Shown here in pieces: positions 55,551 through 64,000 of a stretch of DNA of 64,000 nucleotides. Below the pieces are notes generated by a model. It was given only the letters and a program-made list of their open reading frames with translations, was not told the DNA's origin and did not search any database. Position 1 is the first letter of the stretch, and each line of letters starts with the position of its first letter. Position numbers and translations under genes: made by a program. Source of the DNA: Arachis hypogaea (lineage: Eukaryota > Streptophyta > Magnoliopsida > Fabales > Fabaceae); NCBI RefSeq assembly GCF_003086295.3, contig NC_092048.1:68862841-68926840 (forward strand), in the 5' to 3' direction.

Positions 55551-56470
55551 CTTCCAGACCCGAGCTTGGTCACTTTTCAATCATTTCCACCTTGGCTCTA
55601 TCTACCTCTATGCCTTTCTTAGAGATTTTGTGGCCAAGGACTACCCCTTTGGTAACCATAAAATGACACTTTTTCCAGTTCAAAACCTGGTTAGTCTCTT
55701 GGCATCTCTTGAGCACCAAGGCAAGATGGTGTAAGCAATTAGGAAAGGAGTCACCAAGCACTGAAAAATCATCCATGAAAACCTCAATAAATTTCTAAAT
55801 TATTTAAAAAAAAATGGACAGCATGCACCTTTGGAATGTGGCAAGTGCATTGCACAAATCAAAGGGATTACGTCTGTATGCAAAAATACCATAAGGGCAG
55901 GTGAAAGATGTCTTTTCTTGGTCCTTAGGGTCCACTACAATCTGGTTGTAGCCTGAATATCCATCCAAGAAACAATAGTACTCATGCCCAGCAAGCCACT
56001 CCAACATTTGGCTTCATTGAGCTTTCTATAGTCTATACACATGTGCCATCCGGTCACTGTTCTTGTTGGTATTAGCTCATTCCTTTCGTTTGGCACATCT
56101 GTGATTCCCCCTTTCTTGGAAACCACTTGAACAGGGCTTACACAAGGACTATCTGAGATGGGGTAAATCACCCCTACTTGCCATAGCTTTAGCACTTCCT
56201 TTTACACCACTTCCTTTATTGATGGATTCAATCTTCTTTGTGGCTAGATTGATGGCTTGGCATCCTCCTCAAGAAGGATTTTATGAATGCACATTGAAGG
56301 ACTTATTCCCTTTAAGTCGGAAAGTGTCCATCCAATGGCATCCTTGTGCTGTTTCAACACCTTAATGAGCTCCTCCTCTTGTTCCTTACTCAAGGTTGAG
56401 TTGATGATTACTGGATAAGTGTCATTGTTCCCTAAGTAAGCATACTTCAAGCTTGCAGGTAGAGTCTTGG
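55551..56470 (-). pseudogene. pol: Reverse transcriptase remnant of element L
   Basis: From 56470: LKYAYLGNNDTYPVIINSTL, DLKGISPSMCIHKILLEEDA, stops in the LNPSIKEVV region, PISDSPCVSPVQVVSKKGG, CIDYRKLNEA. Then a small deletion (about 40 bases) with frameshift near 56010 removes the RKDHFPLPF motif. It resumes WLAGHEYYCFLDGYSGYN, FDLCNALATFQRC (changed from FGLCNAPATF), and MDDFSVLGDS. It ends with GIEVDRAKVEMIEK and a stop near 55570. Clearly dead. Confidence 0.8.
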
Positions 56471-57208
56471 CCTCTTCAATTGTCTTCTTTTTATTGAGAG
56501 AACCTCCTGAAGAGTGGCCTAGGGCCTTCTTTGACTCTTAAGACAATCCTTCATAGAAAATGTGCAGCTCACCCACTCATTGACCATATCTGGGAAGCAT
56601 TTTCTTATCAGCTCTTTGTATCTCTCCCAAGCTTCATAGAGAGTTTTTCCATCTTGTTGTCTAAAGGTTTGTACCTCAGCTCTCAACTTGTTATCATCCC
56701 ATGTTGTCAAACTCTACTTTGGAAAAGATTCCAACCACTTAGATGCTTTATCCCTGAGAGAAAAGGGAAACAACAACAGTTTATAGGTGTCCGGATGAAC
56801 ACCATTAGCCTTCACTGTGTCACAGATTCTCAAGAATGTGGTTAGATGTTGATTTGGATCTTCTTGGGAATTTCCTCCAAATGAGCAGTTATTTTGAACA
56901 AGGGTGATGAGTTGAGGTTTTAACTCGAAGTTATTAGCATGAATGGTTGGTTTTAGGATGCTACTTCCACAATTTCCTGGGTTTGGGTTGATATAAGAGC
57001 CTAGAACTCTTCTCTCCTACCCAACATGGTTACTAGCACCTTCTCCAACATGATCATGTACTTCCTCCTCCATAGTAATGTCTTTATCTTCATCCAATAC
57101 TTCCTTTCGAATTATTCCTTTACCTCTTACTTCCCTCCTTAGTCTAAGGAGGGTCCTCTCAGGTTAACTATCAAAAGAGGTTGAAGTTCCTCCTCTTCTA
57201 CCTGTCAT
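56471..57208 (-). pseudogene. gag: gag N-terminal half of element L
   Basis: Starts MTGRRGGTSTSFDS at 57208, followed by a stop, then RTLLRLRREVRGKG. A stop precedes ERRVLGSYINPNPGN. The capsid has FELKPQLITLVQNNCSFGGN, LLLFPFSLRDKASKWLESFP, stop, AEVQTFRQQDGKTLYEAWER and FPDMVNEW. It ends in the IEEA motif near 56470 and is fused directly to the entry of reverse transcriptase. Confidence 0.75.
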
Positions 57209-57468
57209 ACATTCAACAACCAAACAAGCAAAAGGCAAGTGAAGGGATCACCCTTGTTAAGACTTATGGTTAGATTGATTGATGCAATTGATCAAACAGT
57301 TAGTGGATTAGTGTGCTAGAATGGAAATATATACAATAAATCAACTCGAAACTCAAGTGCTAAAAGAAAGAAGAAAATAAGAAAATGAAATTAAAGGAAT
57401 TAACATGGTAAATAAAAAATGCTTAATCTAAATGCCCCTCAACTTAATCATTGTCAATTTAAAATCAA
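57209..57468 (-). other. Short leader of L
   Basis: 260 bases between gag and primer site, AT-rich, much shorter than in A or J. Nothing else seen. Confidence 0.5.
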
Positions 57469-57486
57469 TCCCCGATAACGGCACCA
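57469..57486 (-). other. Decayed primer-binding site of L
   Basis: The minus strand reads TGGTGCCGTTATCGGGGA, two changes from the tRNA-Asp(GUC) complement, both transitions. Confidence 0.7.
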
Positions 57487-57489
57487 TAA

Positions 57490-58888
57490 ATTTGATGGAC
57501 TAAAAATTCACTATATCAATTATAATGAATCTGTCTTTGGCAAGTATACCAAATTGTCGTCAAGTAATAACTCACTATGTGTGAGGTCGAATCCCACAGA
57601 GATTGATTGATTGAACAACTTTAGTTAATAGGTGAATTAGTCAAGCTAATCAGTAAGAATTGATGAGTGCAGAATTCTAAATAGCAGAAATGTAAATGAC
57701 TTAAAGATAAAGGAAAGCTATAAAGTGCAGAAAAGTAAATGACAAGAATGTAAAGTGCTGGAACATAAATGACTGAATTGTAAATGGGGAATGGGTAACG
57801 GCAGAAAGTAAGGAAAGCTACAAAGAATAGGAAAGATAAGAATAGGGAAAATTCATTGGGATTAGGAGATGTTGCTCTCTTTGGATCAACTCTAGATCAT
57901 CTCTTCTTCAATCATGCAACTCATTGACCTCTTGGCAATCATGATTGATTGAACCTCAATTCCTTGGTGATTCAATCTCTCAAATCTTGATAACCAGCCA
58001 ATTCCTTGGTCTAATTGCTCATGAAGAGAGATAAGCTTGGTCCCTGATTATACCACACATCCTCATAGATCCAAATGGTGGGTAGATTTCATGTCACCAT
58101 ATCCAATCACAAAATCCAGATCTACTCAAGTATGAGAAGGGATTTCAAGCATGGCTCTATGTTTTTTTTTCAAAGGTTCTCATGAAACCCAAATTCCATT
58201 CAACCTCTTTTCCAAGATGATTGAACACTAGACTTGAGAAACGAAATTCCTTCTAGCAAATCAAAGAGAAGATGAAGAGAAGAAGAAATTCACTATCATT
58301 AATCCATCAAGTACCACAGAGCTCCCTCTCCCAAGGAAAGGGAGTTTAGCTACTTATAGCTTGAAGAAAAGTACAAGAGATGGAAGAAGATGAAGTGAAG
58401 TAAAAACTACTACTAGCAAACCCCACTAACCAACTGATTAACCCCCTTTTTTCAGTACTCCCCAGGGGGTATTTATACTACTCCTATAACTAGAAAATGA
58501 AAATTACAAAAAGTAAGAAAATTATAATTGAAAATAAAAAGAAAAACTCATTAAAATGAACCATGTGCCTGGCGTGTGAGCGGCGTGTGAGTGGCGTGCC
58601 ATGCCTAGCTTCCAAGTGGCACGCCTCCTTTGTTTAGCTAGCCTGGCATGCCACGCCTTTGAGCTCAAGTGGCACGCCCATTGTGACTTCTCCCTTCTTC
58701 CTCTCTGGAAACTTGAACTAGCGTGGCACGCCCAGAACTGGCATGCCACGCCCTCAATGGACTTTTCTACCTTCTCCTCTGGAAAATATACTTGGTGTGC
58801 CACACCCAGCAGTGGTGTGCTACGCCCTCAAAAAGAACTTCATTGTCTTCTCTGGTGAGTTGAATTGGCGTGCCACACTCAGGTCTGG
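57490..58888 (-). repeat. LTR of element L, truncated
   Basis: Begins next to the primer site and runs to LTR M. It contains words on AACTCATTGACCTCTTGGC and similar, a TATA box on the minus strand (58470-58477) and a block at 58570-58880 with about nine GGCGTGCCACGCC-type words. Spacing there is irregular, about 18-53 bases. Similar in layout to D. Confidence 0.65.
58470..58477 (-). promoter_or_regulatory. Candidate TATA box in LTR L
   Basis: TATAAATA on the minus strand, downstream of the palindrome block in the element's direction, as in LTRs A and I. Confidence 0.45.
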
Positions 58889-59832
58889 TGATGAGTGGAT
58901 AATTTATACGCTTTTTGGCATTATTTTTAGTATGTTTTTAGTATATTTTAGTTAGTTTTTATTATGTTTTTATTAGTTTTTAAATAAAAATCACATTTCT
59001 AGACTTTACTATGAGTTTGTGTGTTTTTTTGTGATTTCAGGTATTTTCTGGCTGAAATTGAGGGACCTGAGCAAAAATCTGATTCAGGTATTTTCTGGAG
59101 CTACAGAAGCCCAATTGGCGCGCTCTCAATTGCGTTGGAAAGTAGACATCCTGGGCTTTCCAGCAATATTTAATGGTCCATACTTTGCCCGAGATTCGAT
59201 GGCCCAAACCGGCGTTCCAAGTCAGCATAGAAATTCTGGTGTCAAAACACCAGAACTGGCATAAAAGCTGGAGTTAAATGCCCAAACTGGCACAAAAGCT
59301 GGCGTTTAACTCCAAGAAAAGTCTCTACACGTGAAAGCTTCAATGCTCAGCCCAAGCACACACCAAGTGGGCCCGGAAGAAGATTTCTTCATTAATTACT
59401 TATTTCTGTAAGCCTAGGCTACTAGTTCTCTATAAATAGGACCTTTTGCTATTGTATTTTAAAGGGGATCTTTGATTAGTCTTATGCTATCTTAGACCTT
59501 TATGGGGGCTGGCCATTCGGCCATGCCTGGACCTTCATTAATTTTTTATTTTCAACGGTGGAGTTTCTACACACCATAGATTAAGGTGTGGAGCTCTACT
59601 GTTCTTCATGAATTAATGCAAAGTACTACTGTTTTTCTATTCAATTCACGCCTACTTCTTATCTAAGATATAAACTCGTTCTTCAACTCGATGAATGTGA
59701 TGATCCGTGACACTCATCATCATTCTCACCTATGAACGCGTGCCTGACAACCACTTCCGTTTTACATGCAATTAAGCTTGAATGTGTATCTCTTGGGTTT
59801 CTAATCCAAGATTAGAACCTTCGTGGTATAGG
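58889..59832 (+). repeat. Element M: LTR start, cut by N
   Basis: Begins TGATGAGTGGATAA on the plus strand. It shares with P the blocks CACACCAAGTGGGCCC and TGAATTAATGCAA and the palindromes (59209, 59236, 59268, 59299; the last three 32 and 31 bases apart). The sequence breaks off at GGTATAGG, where LTR N starts; relatives continue from that point with further LTR. Left flank TCTGG. Confidence 0.75.
59431..59438 (+). promoter_or_regulatory. Candidate TATA box in LTR M
   Basis: CTCTATAAATAGG on the sense strand, about 130 bases after the palindrome array. Confidence 0.6.
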
Positions 59833-61260
59833 TGATAAACCCATATTTTATGATATATATTGTGCTCAATTTAAGTGATTTATTCAACCCTTCACCCACT
59901 TATTAATGTAAATTGCATGGTTTTACTTTCCCTTCCTTATTATGTGATATATGTGAAAAATATGTTTCCAATGCTTTAAAAATAATTATTTTAATTACCC
60001 TTTATTACCATCAGATGCCGTGATTTGTGTGTTGAGTAGTTTCAGATCTTCTAAGGCAGGAGTGACTTAAAGGATGGAAAGGAACCATACAAAAATGGAA
60101 GGAAAGCACAAAATGGAGTTTTTGAAGAAACTGGCAGCAACGCGAACGCATGGACGACGCGGCCGCATGCCTAGCGCGAAAAAGTAGCAACGCGAACGCG
60201 TGACTGACGCGGACGCGCGCCTTAAGCAGAACATAGATGACGCGGACGCATGACCGAAGCGAACGTGTGATAAAAAAAACTCCAGATGACGCGACCACGT
60301 GACCCACGCGGACGCTTGACAGATGCCACACACCAGAAACTGCAGAAAATGCCCCCAGCGATTTCTGAAACCCTTTTTGGCCCAGATCCAAGTCCAGAAA
60401 GCACATATTAGAGGTTATAAAATGGGGGAATGCATCCATTCATGAGGAGGCCTTCAATTATTCACTTTTCATAGTTTAGATGTAGTCTTTAGAGAGGGAG
60501 GTTCTCTCCTCTCTCTTAGGTTTTAGGATTAGGATTCCTCTTAAGGATTTAGAAATTCAACTCTTCATCAGGTACAATATTCCTTTTACTTTATATTTCT
60601 CTTTTACTTTCAGATATTTTAATGCTATCCTTTAATTACTTATGTTGCCAGATTGGCTTATGAATTCTTTATGTTTAGATTGATTTTCTCTTATTAATGC
60701 AATTGAGGTATTTCAGATCATTGATTCTTATTTAGCTTTTTATATTATTGGCTTTAATTGATTAACTGGAAGCTCTTGAGTTATCAACTATCCATGATTG
60801 GTTGTTATGTCGGCTAAATTGACTGGTATTCCGCTAACTCTAGTCTTTCCTTAGGAGTTGGCTAGGACTTGGGAATCTAACTAATTAGTTCACTTGACTT
60901 TCCCTTGCTTTCATAAGGGTTAACTAAGTGGGATTAACTTCCATTCTCATAGGAGTAACTAGGATAGGACTTCCAAATTTTCATACCTTGCCAAGAGTTT
61001 ATTTTACAGTTATTTATTTATTTTGTTTGTTATTTAAATTACTTGTTCCTTACCCTTTCAAAACCCCTAATTTACAAAACTCATAACCAATAACAAGAAC
61101 ACCTCCCTACAGTTCCTTGAGAAGACGACCCGAGGTTTAAATACTTTGGTTATCAATTTATTTAGGGGTTTGTTACAAAGAACTTTTGTTGGTTTAGAAG
61201 CTATACCTGCAACGAGGATTTATCTGCGAATTTCTAGACCACGCAAAAGTTCTCTCTTCA
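59833..61260 (+). repeat. 5' LTR of element N, 1428 bp
   Basis: Begins TGATAAACCCATATTTTATG and ends CTCTCTTCA. A palindrome-like array of ACGCGNACGCGT doublets begins at 60138, 60188, 60238 and 60287, that is 50, 50 and 49 bases apart, matching the 50-bp spacing in LTR E. A TTATAAAATG TATA-like word is near 60416. Confidence 0.85.
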
Positions 61261-61263
61261 AAA

Positions 61264-61281
61264 TGGCGCCGTTGCCGGGGA
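61264..61281 (+). other. Primer-binding site of N
   Basis: TGGCGCCGTTGCCGGGGA, exact tRNA-Asp(GUC) complement, three bases after the LTR. Confidence 0.92.
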
Positions 61282-61377
61282 ACTGCAAACGTGTGCCTTA
61301 TTATTGGTTATTGTAAATATTTTTCTTTTATTTGTTTATTTGTTTTTGTTTTTCCCTTTTTATTTTTATTAGATACT

Positions 61378-61932
61378 ATGAATTCTCACCCCTCTCGCTT
61401 TGAGTTTGGTTCTAATATTGTTGAAGGGAACAGAAGTTATAGTAGGAACATGCATCAAGGTCAGAGCAATCAAAGATGGATGGAGCCAAGAGGATCTGAT
61501 CAACCCTTTAGGCAACAACGCCCTCCAAGATATCATGGACGAAGACCACTATATAATGCATACCAAGCTAATAGACATGGTAGACCACCTTGCAATTACT
61601 AACAAGCCCCACCCTGTGCCTATAGACCATCCTCTCAACGTAGATTTGAACCACCAAACTCACAAGTTCCTTTTCATCATTCACTACCATATAACCCTTA
61701 TCCACCACAATCCCAATCCAATTACTCCCAAGAACCACCACATTATTATTTTGAACCCTCTCCCCCAACCAATGAAACCTCACACCCACCCCAACCTCCA
61801 GTGAATGATAAACTTTGTGTTCTTCTTCAAGGGCAAGCAAAGATAGAAAAGGGCATACTGGAACTTACTACTGCCGTAACTAAGGTAGTAAATTTAATAG
61901 CTTCCCGACATCTGAGAACTCAAGGTACTTGG
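61378..61932 (+). pseudogene. Pro/Gln-rich gag-like frame of element N, truncated
   Basis: I choose MNSHPSRFEFGSNIVEGNRS at 61378 over the upstream Met at 61291, which lies in the leader. Arg/Gln-rich (NQRWMEPRGSDQPFRQQRPP). An in-frame TAA lies at 61600-61602; the frame then continues Pro/Tyr/Ser-rich (PSSQRRFEPPNSQVPFHHS, YNPYPPQSQSNYSQEPPHYY) and ends with a helix (KIEKGILELTTAVTKVVNLI) just before O. No capsid fold can be seen. Its place after the primer site makes it the first gene of the element, perhaps of a non-autonomous family. Confidence 0.5.
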
Positions 61933-62876
61933 TGCACGGAATTGTGATCATCAACAATGGCGCCAAAGACTTGGAGCTCTCAAACGTGAATCACACTTTG
62001 TCACAATTATGCACAACTAACCAGCAAGTGCACTGGGTCGTCCAAGTAATACCTTACGTGAGTAAGGGTCAATCCCACGGAGACTGTCGACTTGAAGCAA
62101 GCTATGGTCATCTTGTAAATCTCAGTCAGGCGGATTCAAATGGTTATGGAGAAGTGATAATTAAAAGATGAATAAAACATAGAATAAAGATAGAGATACT
62201 TATGTAATTCATTGGTAGGAATTTCAGATAAGCGTATGAAGATGCTTTGTTCCTTCTGAACCTCTGCTTTCCTATTGCCTTCTTCCAACCATTCATACTC
62301 CCTTCCATGGCAAGCTTTATGTTGGGCATCACCGTTGTCAATGGCTACTTCCCGTCCTCTCAGTGAAAATGTTCCAAATGCGCTGTCACCGCATGGCTAA
62401 TCATCTGTCGGTTCTCGATCATGTTATAATAGGATCCATTGATCCTTTTGCGTCTGTCACATGCCCAACAATCGCGAGTTTGAAGCTCGTCATAGTCATC
62501 CCTTCCCAGATCCTACTCGGAATACCACAGACAAGGTTTAGACTTTCCGGATCTCAAGAATGATCGCCAATAATTCTAGCCTATACCACGAAGGTTCCAA
62601 TCTTAGATTAGAGACCCAAGAGATACGCATTCAAGCCATTGCTAGTAGAACAGAGGTGGTTGTCAGGCACATGTTCATAGGTGAGAATGATGATGAGTAT
62701 CACAGATCATCACATTCATCAAGTTGAAGAACGAATGAATATCTTAGAGAAGAAGTAGGCGTGAATTGAATAGAAGAACAATAGTAATTGTATTAATTCA
62801 TGAAGAACAGCAGAGCTCCACATCTTAATCTATGGTGTGTAGAAATTCCACCGTTGAAAATACATAAGAACAAGGT
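61933..62876 (-). repeat. Element O: LTR end on the minus strand, cut by P
   Basis: The plus strand starts TGCACGG and continues as the LTR end of A and J (GCAAGTGCACTGGGTCGTCC, ACCGTTGTCAATGGCTAC). It breaks off at ACATAAGAACAAGGT where LTR P begins; relatives continue. Since gag of N directly abuts it, this is the outer end of a 3' LTR. A primer-like AATGGCGCCAAAGACTTGG lies inside the LTR at 61954-61972. Confidence 0.7.
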
Positions 62877-64000
62877 TGATGAGCGGATATTTTATACGCT
62901 TTTTGGGGATAATTTCATATAGTTTTGAGTATGTTTTAGTTAGTTTTTAGTCTATTTCTATTAGTTTCTAGGAAAAATTCATGTTTCTAGATTTTACTAT
63001 GAGTTGTGTGTTTTTCTGTAATTTCAGGTATTTTTCTGGCTGAAATTGAAGGAGCTGAGCAAAAATCTGATTCAGGCTGAAAAAGGACTGCTAATGCTGT
63101 TGGATTCTGACCTCCCTGCACTCAAAGTGAATTTTCTGGAGCTACAGAACTCGAAATGGCGTGCTTCCAATTGCATTGGAAAGTAGACATCCAGAGCTTT
63201 CCAGCAATATATAATAGTCTATACTTTGCACAAGAATAAATGACGTAAACTGGCGTTCAACGCCAGTCCTCTGCCCAATTCTGGCGTCCAGCGCCAGAAA
63301 AGGATCAAAAGCTGGAGTTGAACGCCCAAACTGGCATAAAAACTGGCGTTCAACTCCACAAATGGCCTTTGCACGTGAATTGCTTAAGTCTCAGCCCCAG
63401 CACACACCAAGTGGGCCCCAGCACACACCAAGTGGGCCCCAGAAGTGGATCTCTGCATCATCCATCATAGTTTATCCAATTTTTGTAAACCTAGGCTACT
63501 AGTTTAGTATTTAAACAACTTTTAGAGACTTATTTTGTATCTCATGATATTTCAGATCTAAACTTTGTATTCTCTGACGGCATGAGTCTCTAAACCCCAT
63601 TGTTGGGGGTGAGGAGCTCTGCTGTGTCTCGATGAATTAATGCAAGTATTTCTGTTTTCTATTCAAACACGCTTGTTCCTATCTAAGATGTTCATTCGCG
63701 CTTAACTGTGATGAAGGTGATGATCAGTGACATTCATCACCTTCCTCAAACCATGAACGTGTGCCTGACAACCACCTCCGTTCTATATCCGATTGAATGA
63801 GTATCTCTGAGATCTCTTAATCAGAATCTCCGTGGTACAAGCTAGAACTGATGGCGGCATTCATGAGAATCCGGAAAGTCTAAACCTTGTCTGTGGTATT
63901 CCGAGTAGGATTCAAGGATTGAATGACTGTGACGAGCTTCAAACTCCTGAAGGCTGGGCATTAGTGACAGATGCAAAAGGATAATAAATCCTATTCCAAC
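62877..64000 (+). repeat. Element P: LTR start, runs off the window
   Basis: Begins TGATGAGCGGATATTTTATA on the plus strand. Palindromes begin at 63250 (CTGGCGTTCAACGCCAG, perfect), 63281, 63312 and 63343, exactly 31 bases apart. CCCAGCACACACCAAGTGGG is present twice in tandem (63390-63430). Left flank AAGGT. Confidence 0.8.

Larger units (their letters stand above)
55551..58888 (-). mobile_element. Element L: internally deleted Athila relic
   Basis: Minus strand: LTR piece (57490-58888), primer site, gag, then reverse transcriptase without the gag C-half and protease. It ends at LTR J. Many stops; the oldest-looking copy in this half of the window. Its LTR is cut at 58889 by LTR M. Confidence 0.75.
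59833..61932 (+). mobile_element. Element N: gypsy-type retrotransposon, 5' part, cut by O
   Basis: LTR (59833-61260), perfect tRNA-Asp primer site, leader, and a Pro-rich gag-like frame that ends at the LTR of O near 61932. The LTR is related to that of E. The left flank is ATAGG. Confidence 0.75.

Overview
This window looks like plant nuclear heterochromatin, most probably from peanut (Arachis) or a close legume. I infer the genus from memory: the LTR start word TGATGAGCGGATAA and the palindrome CTGGCGTTNAACGCCAG are ones I associate with Arachis retrotransposons. I see no intact host gene. Almost every coding stretch is a decayed transposable-element gene, and the rest is LTR, leader or AT-rich spacer.

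Layout, left to right; elements are named A to P, with - or + for the strand they read on. A(-), an Athila-type Ty3/gypsy element (gag, start of protease, leader, 5' LTR), lies at 1-5772. It is inserted in the polymerase of B(-), a Tat-type element (5773-9342). A block of about 17 GAGGTCGG-type words (9343-10770) follows. Next come C(-), a second Tat-type relic (10770-12500), AT-rich spacer, and D, an LTR-like piece cut at 15123. E(+), an Athila-type element, starts at 15124. Its integrase gene is split at 21580/32243 by F, a giant solo-LTR-like insertion (21581-32242, duplication ATTCC). F itself holds G, a non-autonomous CACTA transposon (23887-29460, duplication ATT). G carries four exons of a zeta-class glutathione S-transferase gene and a UDP-glycosyltransferase fragment. 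After the end of E come a hairpin array, H(-) (protease plus an integrase-tail-like domain), and I(+) (gag C-half to 3' LTR, 34880-43394). J(-), an Athila-type element (43395-55550), holds a 5'-truncated LINE, K(+) (about 49480-53243). J abuts L(-), a deleted Athila relic (55551-58888). The right end is a pile of LTRs: M(+), N(+), O(-) and P(+).

How the parts work: complete relatives of the gypsy elements encode gag, protease, reverse transcriptase, RNase H and integrase, priming with tRNA-Asp. Seven primer sites match the 3' end of that tRNA to varying degrees. Nothing here looks autonomous. Premature stops are mostly of the CAG/CAA/CGA/TGG-to-stop type, as expected from deamination of methylated cytosine.

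The most interesting signal is architectural. Several unrelated LTR and leader sequences carry arrays of short palindromes, each family with its own word. Spacing is often regular: 31 bp in A, J, P and the GAGGTCGG block, 50 bp in E and N. In J the same palindrome also lies inside the gag reading frame, where two units make a 21-residue protein repeat.
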